In this document: one piece after another, positions 44,147-52,866 of the stretch
How the letters are laid out: every line of letters begins with the position of its first letter
How positions within the stretch are numbered: position 1 is the first letter of the stretch
From: Pedobacter sp. Hv1
Lineage (GTDB): Bacteria; Bacteroidota; Bacteroidia; Sphingobacteriales; Sphingobacteriaceae
Direction: 5' to 3'
DNA: 64,000 nucleotides
Assembly: GCF_001412215.1 (NCBI RefSeq)
Contig: NZ_LLWP01000001.1
Location: 248,001 to 312,000 of the forward strand
Position numbers and translations under genes: made by a program
Notes under the pieces: model-generated
Seen by the model: only the letters and a program-made list of their open reading frames with translations
Told to the model about the DNA's origin: nothing
Databases searched by the model: none

Positions 44147-45568
44147 CTATGGCCAGATACCTAAATTCATGTACGAAATCGCAATTTTATCAATTGAATT
44201 TACAAATGCTGCAGTTCTTAAAGTTTTAATTGCAGGTTTGTTCATCAATGTTTCTCTAATTTCGCGGTAAGAGTGGATCATGGTGTCTTCTAAACCAGAG
44301 TTTACCAATTCCATTTCAGATGCACCTTTAACAATCATTAAACGGTTTTCTGCAGGGATGCTTTTTCCGGTTAAAGTTTCTAAAGTATTGATCAAGTTTG
44401 CATTTGAGTTTTCTGCGTAACGGCTTTCCATACGACCGAAAGCTACGTGAGAAAGGTTTTTCAACCACTCGAAATAAGAAACAGTTACACCACCAGCGTT
44501 ACAGTACATATCTGGAATAATGATACCGCCCATTTCAGAGAAAATCTCTTCAGCTTCTGGTGTACATGGTCCGTTTGCACCTTCAGCAATAATTTTTGCT
44601 TTAATTCTACGGATGTTATCAGCAGTGATTTGGTTTTCTAAAGCTGCAGGAACCAAGATATCGCATTCTTGCTCTAAACCTTCCATTGAATTTTTAAAGT
44701 CTGTAGCACCTGGGAAACCTAAAATTGAACCAGTGTTTTTACGGTGAGCAAAAACCTCGTCAATATTTAAACCATTTGCATTGTAAATTGCACCTTCAAA
44801 CTCGCAGATACCCACAATGATACCACCAAATTCTGCTAAGAATTTAGCCGAGTGGTAACCTACGTTACCTAAACCTTGTACAATTATTTTTTTATTTTCT
44901 AAACCAGCAGTTAAGCCAATTTTAGCCATATCTTCTCCAAAAGAAACACATTCACGTACCGCATAAGCAACACCACGACCTGTAGCTTCTTTTCTACCAC
45001 GAATACCGTGTAAAGCAATTGGTTTACCGGTAACACAACCCAAGGCATCTAAAGAACCTGGGTTCATGGTCATATAAGTATCAGCAATCCAGCTCATTTC
45101 ACGTTCACCAGATCCGTAATCAGGAGCAGGAACATCAATACCAGGGCCAATAAAATTCTTTTTAATCAATTCTGTTGTGTAACGACGAGTAATTGTTTCT
45201 AACTCTGCAACAGAATAGTTTTTAGGGTTGATACAAATACCACCTTTAGCACCACCAAAAGGAACATTTACAATAGCGCATTTGTAGGTCATTAAAGCTG
45301 CAAGTGCCATCACCTCATCTTCGTTAACCATTTCGCTATAGCGGATACCACCTTTTGTCGGACTCATGTGGTGAGAGTGCTCTACACGCCATGCGTCAAT
45401 TACTTCAAAACCGTTTCCTCTACGTATAGGGAATTGAAAACGATATACACTGTTACATGCTTTTATTTGAGCCAATAAACCTTCTGGATGATTGGTAAAT
45501 TGGGCGGCGCTATCAAAGTTCTTACAAACATCTGTAAAGAAACTTGTCTCGTTTGCTGTATTAGCCAT
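44147..45568 (-). CDS. Glutamate dehydrogenase (Glu/Leu/Phe/Val family)
   Basis: A 473-residue amino-acid dehydrogenase. The substrate-binding KGGIRYS and the catalytic lysine in [14 protein letters not shown] are present, as is the aspartate-containing [15 protein letters not shown]. The Rossmann motif is [17 protein letters not shown]. It is closest to glutamate dehydrogenase, linking 2-oxoglutarate and ammonia to glutamate; cofactor preference cannot be read safely. The gene splits the ccm genes into two groups. Confidence 0.93.
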   Translation of the reverse strand: MANTANETSFFTDVCKNFDSAAQFTNHPEGLLAQIKACNSVYRFQFPIRRGNGFEVIDAWRVEHSHHMSPTKGGIRYSEMVNEDEVMALAALMTYKCAIVNVPFGGAKGGICINPKNYSVAELETITRRYTTELIKKNFIGPGIDVPAPDYGSGEREMSWIADTYMTMNPGSLDALGCVTGKPIALHGIRGRKEATGRGVAYAVRECVSFGEDMAKIGLTAGLENKKIIVQGLGNVGYHSAKFLAEFGGIIVGICEFEGAIYNANGLNIDEVFAHRKNTGSILGFPGATDFKNSMEGLEQECDILVPAALENQITADNIRRIKAKIIAEGANGPCTPEAEEIFSEMGGIIIPDMYCNAGGVTVSYFEWLKNLSHVAFGRMESRYAENSNANLINTLETLTGKSIPAENRLMIVKGASEMELVNSGLEDTMIHSYREIRETLMNKPAIKTLRTAAFVNSIDKIAISYMNLGIWP

Positions 45569-45680
45569 TATTTGTTATTTTATAATTGGTTTTCTTCTTT
45601 TACGGGTGCAAAATTGCATTAAAATAACCCATTAATGCAAGTGAAATTTTGCTTAGTGTAAGATAAACACCATAATAAAA

Positions 45681-45698
45681 GGCCTAAAAGATTAGGTC
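45681..45698 (-). terminator. Hairpin terminator after ccmD
   Basis: GGCCTAA (45681-45687) and TTAGGTC (45692-45698) form a stem with one G-U pair. On the minus strand the T-rich sequence CCTTTTATTATGG follows. It closes ccmBCD before gdh. Confidence 0.65.
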
Positions 45699-45712
45699 TA
45701 TGAGGTTTAAAA

Positions 45713-45931
45713 TTAGTTTTTGTTAGAATTTTTTTTTTCTAACATTTTTAATCTCCTATCCAATGTAAACAGATAGATCAATAAACCTATTAGAATGATG
45801 GCCACACATATCACTACGATATATATTTTTCCGTTGCTGCGTAATGCATCGGCCATTTCAATATCGTTATTTTGGGCAAACAGGTTTAATGAAGTAATTA
45901 ACATCATTAAGGTAAAAGCAAACTTCTTCAT
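45713..45931 (-). CDS. CcmD-like small membrane protein
   Basis: A 72-residue protein. An N-terminal signal-like segment (FAFTLMMLITSLNLFAQ) is followed by a second helix (IYIVVICVAIILIGLLIYLFTL) and a basic coiled tail (DRRLKMLEKKNSN). Position (two bases after ccmC) and layout match CcmD, which helps release haem-loaded CcmE from the CcmC complex. Similarity is by layout rather than motif. Confidence 0.75.
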   Translation of the reverse strand: MKKFAFTLMMLITSLNLFAQNNDIEMADALRSNGKIYIVVICVAIILIGLLIYLFTLDRRLKMLEKKNSNKN

Positions 45932-45933
45932 AA

Positions 45934-46590
45934 TTATTGTTGTTTATAAACTAATGAACTAATTCTGAAACGGATGGTATACACCCAATAACCGATCAGG
46001 ATCCATCCTAAACAGGCTGGGTAAAAAACCATACGCATTCTGCTATCCAGATCGTACATATTAAAACCCGGGTTACCCCCATTACCTGGGTGTAGCGAAT
46101 CTTTTAAACGTGGCAGCACAAAGATGAGTACAATCATCATCGGAAAGGCAAAAATATTATAGATAGCCGAAATTTTAGCTCTTTTTTGCTCTTCATCTAT
46201 GGCATTTCTTAAAATAAGGTAAGCAAAATACAATAAAAGAGAGATGGCCGAAAAATTCTGTTTCGGGTCAAAGCTCCAAAACTCGCCCCAGGCAAATTTG
46301 GCCCAAACCATACCCGTAAGTAGGCCTAAAATACCAAACAATACCCCTGCATTAACACTTTCTACAGCTTTCAGATCATCTTCTTCACTTTGTGTTGATA
46401 AAGATTTAACACTATAAAAAATAGAATTAGAAAAAAGTACAATCATGGCAAACCACATGGGCACATGGAAATAAAGGTTCCTTATCGATTCGTGTAAAAT
46501 GGCCAAACGTGGCACACCTATTAAAAAGCCAGCAATTGTTGAGTAAAGTACCAAAACAGCACCTAAAATTTTCCACCAATTTTTTTTCAT
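45934..46590 (-). CDS. ccmC: Haem transporter/lyase CcmC
   Basis: A 218-residue protein with six hydrophobic segments. The WWD-type motif is read as WGEFWSFDPKQNFSAI, and a conserved histidine lies in NLYFHVPMW. CcmC attaches haem to CcmE. Downstream ccmD follows after two bases. The upstream spacer to ccmB is 245 bases and contains a GC-rich repeat, which is long for one operon. Confidence 0.92.
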   Translation of the reverse strand: MKKNWWKILGAVLVLYSTIAGFLIGVPRLAILHESIRNLYFHVPMWFAMIVLFSNSIFYSVKSLSTQSEEDDLKAVESVNAGVLFGILGLLTGMVWAKFAWGEFWSFDPKQNFSAISLLLYFAYLILRNAIDEEQKRAKISAIYNIFAFPMMIVLIFVLPRLKDSLHPGNGGNPGFNMYDLDSRMRMVFYPACLGWILIGYWVYTIRFRISSLVYKQQ

Positions 46591-46835
46591 TCTATTTATT
46601 CGTATTAAGATGTGAGACCATCCATTTAATAGTTATTTCTTTATTCTTTTGCTTTGTTCTATTAATTTTCTTTCCGTAAAACAAAGTCAACATTTCATCG
46701 GTTCAAGCAGTCCCGCCTTCCATTACAAGTCCTCGCTACGCTGTGGGCTTTTCATTACAATCGGGTTTAAAAAACAACATTCAGTGCACAAAAACCAGAT
46801 TTACATACTGCCTATCGCTATTTGCGTTGTGTTGT
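46591..46835. repeat. Spacer with GC-rich dispersed-type repeat
   Basis: 46707-46765 is much richer in GC than its surroundings and begins GCAGTCCCGCCTTCCATTAC, contains TCCTCGCTACGCTGTGGG and ends CATTACAATCGGG. It is bounded by CCCG/CGGG. CGGGACTGC from its other strand recurs at 3981-3989. It looks like a dispersed intergenic element. No gene is seen. Confidence 0.55.
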
Positions 46836-47501
46836 CTAATCACGCCACAAATATGGGAATAATATTAAAGACACCGCCATTACCATTACATTTATCACCG
46901 CTAAAAGCCCTATATCGTCTAAACTTACACTTCTGTCTAATCCATCTATGGCATTTTTAGCCAATTTGATCAGTACAATCAATACTGGAATAATGATCGG
47001 AAAACTTAAAATAGCCATTAACATACCCCCATTACCAGCTTTTGAGGCAATGGCCGAAACCATGGTAAACACGGTAGCAAAACTCAAACTGCCCAATACC
47101 GCAGCCACAAAATACATGGGCAAATCTGTTTCTTTTGGTGCCGGAAAGACGATACAGTAGAACAATAAGGCAATTAATGTTAAAGCGATCATCAATAAGC
47201 TATTATAAATGGTCTTGGCAATAATCAATGCCGTAGGACTTACCAAAGTATAGATATACAAATGCCTGCCTTTACTTTCTTGTAAAAAACTTTTAGCAAT
47301 AGCATTAATAGAGGCAAAAAGCATAATGATCCAGAATAATGCATTCCAGGTTAGTTTTTCTGGCATTGAGATAAAAGACAGAAAGCAAACAAAAACAGTA
47401 GAAACTACATAAAGTAAAACACCATTGAGCGCATATTTAGACCGCCACTCTAACAACATTTCCTTTTTGACCAAATGTTTAACCTGATTTGCAATTTGCA
47501 T
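46836..47501 (-). CDS. ccmB: Haem exporter permease CcmB
   Basis: A 221-residue membrane protein with six hydrophobic segments. The N-terminal HLVKKEMLLEWRSKYALNGVLLYV is typical of CcmB, the membrane part of the CcmAB transporter. ATG 47501 (MQIANQVKH) is preferred over 47519. The ATPase CcmA is not in the window, and the region upstream holds only repeats, so CcmA must be encoded elsewhere or be replaced. Confidence 0.9.
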   Translation of the reverse strand: MQIANQVKHLVKKEMLLEWRSKYALNGVLLYVVSTVFVCFLSFISMPEKLTWNALFWIIMLFASINAIAKSFLQESKGRHLYIYTLVSPTALIIAKTIYNSLLMIALTLIALLFYCIVFPAPKETDLPMYFVAAVLGSLSFATVFTMVSAIASKAGNGGMLMAILSFPIIIPVLIVLIKLAKNAIDGLDRSVSLDDIGLLAVINVMVMAVSLILFPYLWRD

Positions 47502-47849
47502 AGCCACAAAGATAATCAAAAGCTTGGTTTAGGCGCTTGAATATTAAAAGTTGAAGGTTAGATGACTTTTTTAGGGGGGAATAGGAAATAGGGAATGGGA
47601 AATAGATAGAAAAGTTGAAAGTTGTAGGTTATAAGTTGTAAGTAAGTTAAAGGTTTAAAGTATAAAGTGAAAAGTTGTACGTTATAAGTCGTAAGTAAGT
47701 TGAAAGTTCTGGGTTATGTGTTAAAGATTCAAGCCGATTAATTTCGGACACCTGACTTTCCCACTATTACCAAATGAACCCTTGAGTAAAGTCTTTATAC
47801 TTTTTACTTACTACTTTATACTAATATTATTAAGTTGTAAGTATGTTTT

Positions 47850-47910
47850 GTTCACAAATTGTGATGTTTATTAAATTCATTCACAAAATTGAGATATTTT
47901 AATAATGAAC
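47850..47910 (+). repeat. 61-bp dispersed element, copy A
   Basis: It begins GTTCACAAATTGTGAT and ends TAATGAAC. It holds two palindromic boxes, TCACAA-A-TTGTGA and TCACAAAATTGAGA, 13 bases apart. Copy B at 55400-55460 (opposite strand) matches 52 of 61 positions, and the similarity continues into flanking TTATACTTT and AAGTGAACCAATGAAC words. Confidence 0.75.
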
Positions 47911-47986
47911 TATTGTCACATGTCTTTATACTTTGTACTAACTACTTTATACCAACGAACAAGTGAACCAATGAACCCAATCATCT

Positions 47987-48046
47987 TGTCAGTCTGAGCC
48001 TGTCGAAGACCAATTAACAAAACATTTCGACAAGCTCAATGTGACA
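47987..48046. repeat. Inverted pair of REP-like units
   Basis: TGTCAGTCTGAGCCTGTCGA (first bases of 47987-48008, minus-orientation unit) faces TTTCGACAAGCTCAATGTGA (48025-48046, plus orientation). The two can pair along most of their length, as in BIME-type REP pairs. Other single copies: 3937-3958, 32002-32023 and 39098-39119. Confidence 0.75.
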
Positions 48047-48222
48047 GCTTTGAGAGTTGGCCATTGAATGAACAAACAACATATTCCCTATTCCCTACTT
48101 AAACTGATAAACGTTATGTCTTTATACTTTCTACTAGATACTTTATACTAAACCTATTCCCTATTTCCCATTTTCTATTCCCTAATGAGCTAATGAACCA
48201 ATCTATTTCGTAATATTGTGTT

Positions 48223-48714
48223 GTGGAGCATAAATACTGTAGCGTTTTAAAAAGTCCAATTGGCGAGGTGATCATTTTAGCTGATGACCAAGCTGTGTAC
48301 GAGATTACTTTTGGTAAAAAGGACATCACTGACTTGGCAGAAAATCACATCACAATAACGGCTAAAGCAGAACTACAAGCTTATTTTGAGGGCAAATCGA
48401 AAGAATTTACGTTTGCCATGATGCAGAAAGGAACTGAATTTCAGCAATCTGTTTGGGAGGCACTTTGTACTATCGGTTATGGCGACACCCTATCCTATCT
48501 CAAATTCTCCGAACAGTTAAATAATCCTTTAGCTATTAGGGCAATTGCGGCCACCAACGGAAAAAACAATTTGGCCATTGTAGTGCCTTGTCATAGGGTA
48601 ATTGGCAGTAATGGCAAATTGGTAGGTTACGCTGGCGAGTTGTGGCGCAAACAATGGTTGTTAGAACATGAAAAAGAAATTAGTGGCAAAGGACAAATGA
48701 CTTTAAAGTTTTAA
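48223..48714 (+). CDS. ogt: Methylated-DNA-protein cysteine methyltransferase
   Basis: A 163-residue MGMT that transfers alkyl groups from O6-alkylguanine to its own cysteine. The active-site motif is VVPCHRVIGSNGKLVGYAGELWRKQWLL. GTEFQQSVWEALCTIGYGDTLSY is the DNA-binding helix-turn-helix part. The start is GTG at 48223: no ATG occurs in frame before about residue 66, and a stop precedes at 48211. The next gene follows after two bases. Confidence 0.92.
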   Translation: MEHKYCSVLKSPIGEVIILADDQAVYEITFGKKDITDLAENHITITAKAELQAYFEGKSKEFTFAMMQKGTEFQQSVWEALCTIGYGDTLSYLKFSEQLNNPLAIRAIAATNGKNNLAIVVPCHRVIGSNGKLVGYAGELWRKQWLLEHEKEISGKGQMTLKF

Positions 48715-48716
48715 AA

Positions 48717-49232
48717 ATGAACCCATATTTAGATATCGCCCTGCGTAGTTTGGCTGTTTATGCTTTTATGCTGATTGCTATTCGCCTAACTGGTAAAAAA
48801 GAACTTTCGCAATTAAATACCATTGATGTGGTTTTGATCTTATTGATCAGTAACGCGGTACAAAATGCCATGGTGGGCAACAACACCAGTTTATTGGGTG
48901 GTTTGGCCGCAGCGGCTGTATTGTTTATCCTCAATTATATCTTAAAGAAAATAACCTTTAAGAACAAAAAACTAAGGGATTTTATTTTTCAGCATCCAGA
49001 AATTTTGATCCACGATGGCAAATTAAATTTCGACAAACTGAGCCATTTGGGAATTACCGATGAGGAATTGAAAGAAGCGATGCGAGAACATGGTGTAGAG
49101 CATTACAAGGATGTAAAATTGGCCATATTTGAGGTTGATGGAAACATTAGTATCATTACCGGAACCAAAGACTTAAAACAAACTCATTTTAAACGCAAAA
49201 AAGTACACAAAAGCTTGGGTTTAAATATGTAA
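48717..49232 (+). CDS. DUF421 (YetF-like) membrane protein
   Basis: A 171-residue protein with three N-terminal helices (ALRSLAVYAFMLIAIRLTGKKE, TIDVVLILLISNAV, SLLGGLAAAAVLFILNYIL) and a soluble DUF421/YetF domain (DFIFQHPEILIHDGKLN, ELKEAMREHGVEHYKDVKLAIFEVDGNISII). Family members are linked to the cell envelope in spore formers, but the biochemical role is unknown. It is probably co-transcribed with ogt. Confidence 0.9.
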   Translation: MNPYLDIALRSLAVYAFMLIAIRLTGKKELSQLNTIDVVLILLISNAVQNAMVGNNTSLLGGLAAAAVLFILNYILKKITFKNKKLRDFIFQHPEILIHDGKLNFDKLSHLGITDEELKEAMREHGVEHYKDVKLAIFEVDGNISIITGTKDLKQTHFKRKKVHKSLGLNM

Positions 49233-49283
49233 ACCTGCAAACCGTTTTCAGCTATAATTCGTAAATATTCTAAAAAGTAGTTT

Positions 49284-49784
49284 ATGAAGGGTTTAGCTAT
49301 ACTTTTATTGATCACCTTAAGCAGTTTCTCTGCAGAAAAAAATACACCTGTTGCCAAAATAGAGTTGAAAAAGTATGCTGGCACCTGGTATTCTCTCTAT
49401 TCTATCCCCACCATATTTGATAAAGGCAGTAGAGAAACGATTACCAGATACACTTTAAATAACGAAGGCTATTATGATGTACTGACCACCTATAAAAAAC
49501 CTAGTGATGAAACGACCTATTCCAGAAAATCGAAAATGTTCCCTTCAGAAAAAGGGCAGAATGGCGAATTGAAAGCTCAATTTATTTGGCCCATTAAAGT
49601 AGATTATTGGATTATTGAACTGGCCGATGATTATTCTTATGTAGTGGTAGGCCATCCAGATCGCAAATTCTTATTTATCATGAGCCGTAACCAAAAAATG
49701 GCCAAAAACGTTTACGATGAAATTGTAGCCAGATGTAAGGCAAAGGGTTATGAGATAAACAAACTCACCTCGCAAATGCATTAA
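49284..49784 (+). CDS. Lipocalin family protein (Blc-like)
   Basis: A 166-residue exported lipocalin. After a signal peptide (LAILLLITLSSFSA) comes the lipocalin signature KKYAGTWYSLYSIPTIF (GxW), then beta strands and the second conserved region VVVGHPDRKFLFIMSR with the C-terminal helix. Blc-type proteins bind lipids such as lysophospholipids at the envelope. The last residues overlap the convergent gene at 49781 by four bases. Confidence 0.9.
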   Translation: MKGLAILLLITLSSFSAEKNTPVAKIELKKYAGTWYSLYSIPTIFDKGSRETITRYTLNNEGYYDVLTTYKKPSDETTYSRKSKMFPSEKGQNGELKAQFIWPIKVDYWIIELADDYSYVVVGHPDRKFLFIMSRNQKMAKNVYDEIVARCKAKGYEINKLTSQMH

Positions 49785-50185
49785 TTAGGCCATAAATTTT
49801 CACCTTTTCTTACACTTGTTACCAAAAGAATAACCGCCACTAACAATACTATCCACCCCCACTGGTAATGGATAGTTTTTGCTAAAACCTTATCAAAAAA
49901 TTTAGAGTTGAAGTAATGGTTAGATTTAAAATATACAGCAGCAGCCATTAAAACAGCCCATGCAAACATTACAAAAGACAATAACCTAAATGCTCTTAAC
50001 TGTCGTACAAATAAACACAATGAGGTTAATGCAATTAAAGCTATGGAAATGAAAAATAAACGGCTATCAGTTTGATATAAATTCCAATTTCCTTTAAATG
50101 GCACCTTAATCATTGGTGATATGGTAATGGCAATTACCGCTAGCAAAAGACCGATATAAGCATTTATTTTATTGATGATCAACAT
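49781..50185 (-). CDS. Four-helix membrane protein, unknown function
   Basis: A 134-residue protein with four hydrophobic segments (about 8-27, 43-61, 68-86 and 111-127) and short polar loops; the loop SNHYFNSKFFDKVLAKTIHYQWGW precedes the last helix. The layout resembles the DUF4293-type proteins of Bacteroidota, but no decisive motif was seen. It overlaps the lipocalin gene tail-to-tail. Confidence 0.6.
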   Translation of the reverse strand: MLIINKINAYIGLLLAVIAITISPMIKVPFKGNWNLYQTDSRLFFISIALIALTSLCLFVRQLRAFRLLSFVMFAWAVLMAAAVYFKSNHYFNSKFFDKVLAKTIHYQWGWIVLLVAVILLVTSVRKGENLWPN

Positions 50186-50323
50186 ATTTGCAGAGTTAAA
50201 AGTTCAAGGTTGAAAGTTATCAGTTCAAAGTTACAAGTAATACGTTATAAGTTGAAGGTTAAAAGTTATAAGTTGAAAGTTTAGATGAATAGGCCTGCAA
50301 CACACAACTTGTAACCCATAACA
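50186..50323. repeat. Low-complexity spacer with AAAGTT words
   Basis: About 100 bases of AGTTAAAAGTTCAAGGTTG-type words are followed by a short complementary-type part (CACACAACTTGTAACCCATAA). It lies upstream of the four-helix protein gene and downstream of gldC, both on the minus strand. Confidence 0.5.
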
Positions 50324-50659
50324 TTATTTCCTAGGATCAATACCCATTTTATCTGCGAAGTGGGCACAGTAATCACGTAAATCTTCTACAATGTTTTCTT
50401 CGCCCGTTGCCTTTAAAAAACTATCGCCCATGGTCTGTAAGGTTTCATAAAAAAAACGTTTCATCTCATCAACAGGCATGTCTTTTGTCCAAAGGTCAAT
50501 ACGCATAGAGTTTTTATAGTTGTGGTCCCACAAGGCCAAAATCATCGATTTTACAGGCACTTGATCTTGTGTTTCTGCATCTGTACTTTCCCAAAGAATA
50601 TTCTCTGGCATGTTCTGGTTATCTAATTCTACAGTTATCTTTATTTCTGCTTTTCTCAT
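50324..50659 (-). CDS. gldC: Gliding motility protein GldC
   Basis: A 111-residue cytoplasmic protein. KAEIKITVELDNQNMPENIL, WDHNYKNSMRIDLWTKDMPV and the C-terminal EENIVEDLRDYCAHFADKMGI match GldC. In Flavobacterium GldC is a cytosolic accessory of gliding. Its presence does not prove gliding, as gldC occurs in non-gliding relatives too. No other gld genes are in the window. Confidence 0.88.
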   Translation of the reverse strand: MRKAEIKITVELDNQNMPENILWESTDAETQDQVPVKSMILALWDHNYKNSMRIDLWTKDMPVDEMKRFFYETLQTMGDSFLKATGEENIVEDLRDYCAHFADKMGIDPRK

Positions 50660-50787
50660 GTTATGAATGTTTTCACTGATTTAAATCACTTCACCTATGG
50701 TAATGTTAAATACAGTTGATATGGTGCTGTTATTTTTTCGGTTGCAAATATGCTGATTTTACAAAGCAAATTTCAACACGCTTCGTT

Positions 50788-51054
50788 TTACTTTTGTAAT
50801 ATTAAAAAAAGAACAATGGTGAGTGCAACAAACACCATTTCTACCAGCCAAATGCGTTTCAAATCTTTTAAGGTGAACCTAAAGATCAAATCGCTAATAA
50901 TAGTAACGACGATCAATGCCGCAAAGATCAATTGATAGAACTTGCTCATCTGTACATGCCCTACACTGGTAGTTTTTGGTTGGAAAAAACTGACCGCCAA
51001 AAAAGCAATACCTAAGGCTGTTACAATGTTTAAAGGGGTTAATCGCAGTTTCAT
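50788..51054 (-). CDS. Small three-helix membrane protein
   Basis: Unknown function. The 88 residues hold three hydrophobic segments (about 8-26, 44-62 and 70-86). FRFTLKDLKRIWLVEMVFVAL aligns with FFLKDLKKASIAEKILLTI of the adjacent gene at 51075, so the two are probably tandem paralogues. It is 20 bases downstream of that gene. Confidence 0.6.
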   Translation of the reverse strand: MKLRLTPLNIVTALGIAFLAVSFFQPKTTSVGHVQMSKFYQLIFAALIVVTIISDLIFRFTLKDLKRIWLVEMVFVALTIVLFLILQK

Positions 51055-51074
51055 TTGTTATAAATTAATTATTA

Positions 51075-51371
51075 CTATAGAAAGTACCCCATCAGTTCCA
51101 ATAAAATAACACAGAAAAAGAAAAAGATTAAGGCTACAATCGTCAACAGTATTTTTTCAGCGATGCTCGCCTTTTTTAAATCTTTTAAAAAAAATCTGAT
51201 AAGCAAACGAATACTGAATAGCCCAAAAGCGAGAACAAAACAAATTAAAGCAAATAATGGATTTAAATTAAGTCCATCTGTTCGTAACGCACCGATTGTA
51301 AAGAAAATTGCCCCAGCTAAAAGTAGTGCTATAAACACATTAAAAACAGTAAATCTAACTTTCTTAAGCAT
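51075..51371 (-). CDS. Small three-helix membrane protein (paralogue)
   Basis: Unknown function. The 98 residues contain hydrophobic segments near 8-27, 37-58 and 76-96, with the shared basic KDLKKASIAEK loop. It begins five bases after the helicase stop, so it is translated from the helicase transcript. Confidence 0.62.
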   Translation of the reverse strand: MLKKVRFTVFNVFIALLLAGAIFFTIGALRTDGLNLNPLFALICFVLAFGLFSIRLLIRFFLKDLKKASIAEKILLTIVALIFFFFCVILLELMGYFL

Positions 51372-51376
51372 ACAGT

Positions 51377-52720
51377 TTACTTCTTTTTATCAAATCGTTT
51401 TTTATTCTTAAAAACTTTGGCTTTGTATGCTTTATTCCTAGTTTTTTCTCTTTCGCGTTCTTCTATCTGTTTGGCATTCTTCTTTTCGTGGAAAGCCCCT
51501 TTAAAATCTGGATCTTCTTTACGTTTCTGGTTGTCGATCTCTCTGGCAATATGCTGACGTTCATCATAAGGCGTTTCTTCTACAAAAACTTCTTCTGGAA
51601 TAGGCAGCACCGGAATATATTGACGGATTAACTTTTCGATTTTACGGATATAGTACTTCTCAGCCTCTGTACAGAAAGTAATGGCATCGCCAGTGGCAAA
51701 AGCCCTACCTGTGCGCCCAATTCTATGCACATAATCTTCAATAATGATAGGTACATCAAAGTTGATGACATGGCTTACATCAGTTACATCAATTCCTCTA
51801 GAAGCCACATCAGTTGCTACTAAAACCCTAATATTTCCTTCTTTAAAGCTATTGATAGAGTTAATTCTGGTGTTTTGTCCTTTATTGGCATGGATCACCC
51901 GAACAGATTCTTCGCCAAAACGACGAACAATAAAACTATAGATGTTATCAGCTACCGTTTTGGTTTTACAGAAAATGATCAGCCTATTAAATGCTTCATC
52001 ATCTTTAAGTAAATGCTGTAATAAATTGATTTTTGTTTTAAAATTTGGCACTTCGTACAACACCTGCGTTACCGTTTGTGCCGGTGTAGCCTGCTCAGAT
52101 GCTTCGATAATGGTAGGATGTTTCAAAAAGTCGCCGGCAATTTTTTGTACCAGCTCACTCATCGTTGCCGAAAAAAGCAAGTTCTGACGTTTACGTGGCA
52201 CCACCTCTAAAATACGGTGAATAGAGCCAATAAAACCCATATCCATCATTTTATCAGCCTCATCTAGCACCAAAAACTGGAGGTATTTGGTATTGATCTC
52301 TCCAGACAGGTAAATGTCTAAAAAACGACCTGGCGTGGCAATAATGATATCTACTCCTGCTTTAATCTGTTCTTTTTGGGCTTTTGGACCTATCCCTCCG
52401 AAAATAACAACAGAACGCAGATCGGTATAGGCAGAGAAAAGCTTTACCTGCTCTGCAATTTGCATGGCCAGTTCTCTGGTTGGTGCTAAAATTAAAGCTC
52501 TTGCTGCATCGCCCTGTGCATACTTTAATTTCATTAACATTGGCAGTACATAAGCCGCTGTTTTCCCTGTTCCAGTTTCTGCAATGCCACAAATATCCTG
52601 ACCAGATAAAACTGGTGCGATTGCCTTTTCCTGAATAGGTGTAGCAACGGTATAACCTGCATCGGCAACTGCATTTAGGATCTGCCTATTTAAATTAAAT
52701 TCTTCGAACGATTTTGCCAT
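51377..52720 (-). CDS. DEAD-box RNA helicase
   Basis: A 447-residue ATP-dependent RNA helicase. The Q motif region FEEFNLNRQILNAVADAGY, motif I AETGTGKTAA, Ia PTRELAMQI, motif II LDEADKMMD, III SATMSE, V ATDVASRGID and VI HRIGRTGRA are all present. The C-terminal extension is basic (KRKEDPDFKGAFHEKKNAK, KNKKRFDKKK). It resembles RhlE/CshA-type proteins, which act in ribosome assembly and RNA decay. ATG 52720 is chosen: TAnnTTTG ends six bases before it and upstream residues are atypical. Confidence 0.94.
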   Translation of the reverse strand: MAKSFEEFNLNRQILNAVADAGYTVATPIQEKAIAPVLSGQDICGIAETGTGKTAAYVLPMLMKLKYAQGDAARALILAPTRELAMQIAEQVKLFSAYTDLRSVVIFGGIGPKAQKEQIKAGVDIIIATPGRFLDIYLSGEINTKYLQFLVLDEADKMMDMGFIGSIHRILEVVPRKRQNLLFSATMSELVQKIAGDFLKHPTIIEASEQATPAQTVTQVLYEVPNFKTKINLLQHLLKDDEAFNRLIIFCKTKTVADNIYSFIVRRFGEESVRVIHANKGQNTRINSINSFKEGNIRVLVATDVASRGIDVTDVSHVINFDVPIIIEDYVHRIGRTGRAFATGDAITFCTEAEKYYIRKIEKLIRQYIPVLPIPEEVFVEETPYDERQHIAREIDNQKRKEDPDFKGAFHEKKNAKQIEEREREKTRNKAYKAKVFKNKKRFDKKK

Positions 52721-52726
52721 AGCGCA

Positions 52727-52734
52727 CAAAGATA
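52727..52734 (-). promoter_or_regulatory. -7 promoter box of the helicase gene
   Basis: On the minus strand TATCTTTG matches TAnnTTTG exactly and ends six bases before the ATG at 52720. It rules against the upstream in-frame start at 52768. Confidence 0.45.
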
Positions 52735-52853
52735 CGGAATAAGGTTGATATGGGCCGTGGATTACCAACTACTCCTTGGTTCGTATCCTACGAACCAATA
52801 TTATACCCCCCTCATTCTTTCTACTTTATATTCAATTTTTTCTGTTAAAACAC

Positions 52854-52861
52854 TAACTTTA
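52854..52861 (+). promoter_or_regulatory. -7-like box before the dihydroorotase gene
   Basis: TAACTTTA fits TAnnTTTG except for the final base and ends five bases before the ATG at 52867. The same short spacing is seen at several other genes. Confidence 0.35.
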
Positions 52862-52866
52862 TCGCC

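Larger units (their letters stand above)
47502..48222. other. Long non-coding region rich in repeats
   Basis: No gene, tRNA or other RNA was recognised in 721 bases. The region holds purine words (GGAATAGGAAATAGGGAATG, GTTGAAAGTTGTAGG), pyrimidine words (TTTATACTTTTTACTTACTA), a 61-bp palindromic element (47850-47910) and a facing pair of REP-like units (47987-48046). Near 48140-48180 there are TTTCCCATTTTCTATTCCC words. A possible -7-like box TAATATTG lies at 48211-48218. Confidence 0.7.

Noticed and set aside
47502..48222. Gap considered for tRNA or other stable RNA genes
   Set aside because: No clover-leaf arms, T-loop GTTCGAnTC or CCA end was found; the content is low-complexity and repeat DNA.
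48114..48329. Minus-strand open frame of 71 codons over the start of ogt
   Set aside because: Its sequence comes from low-complexity words and the first codons of ogt read backward; no motif or promoter.
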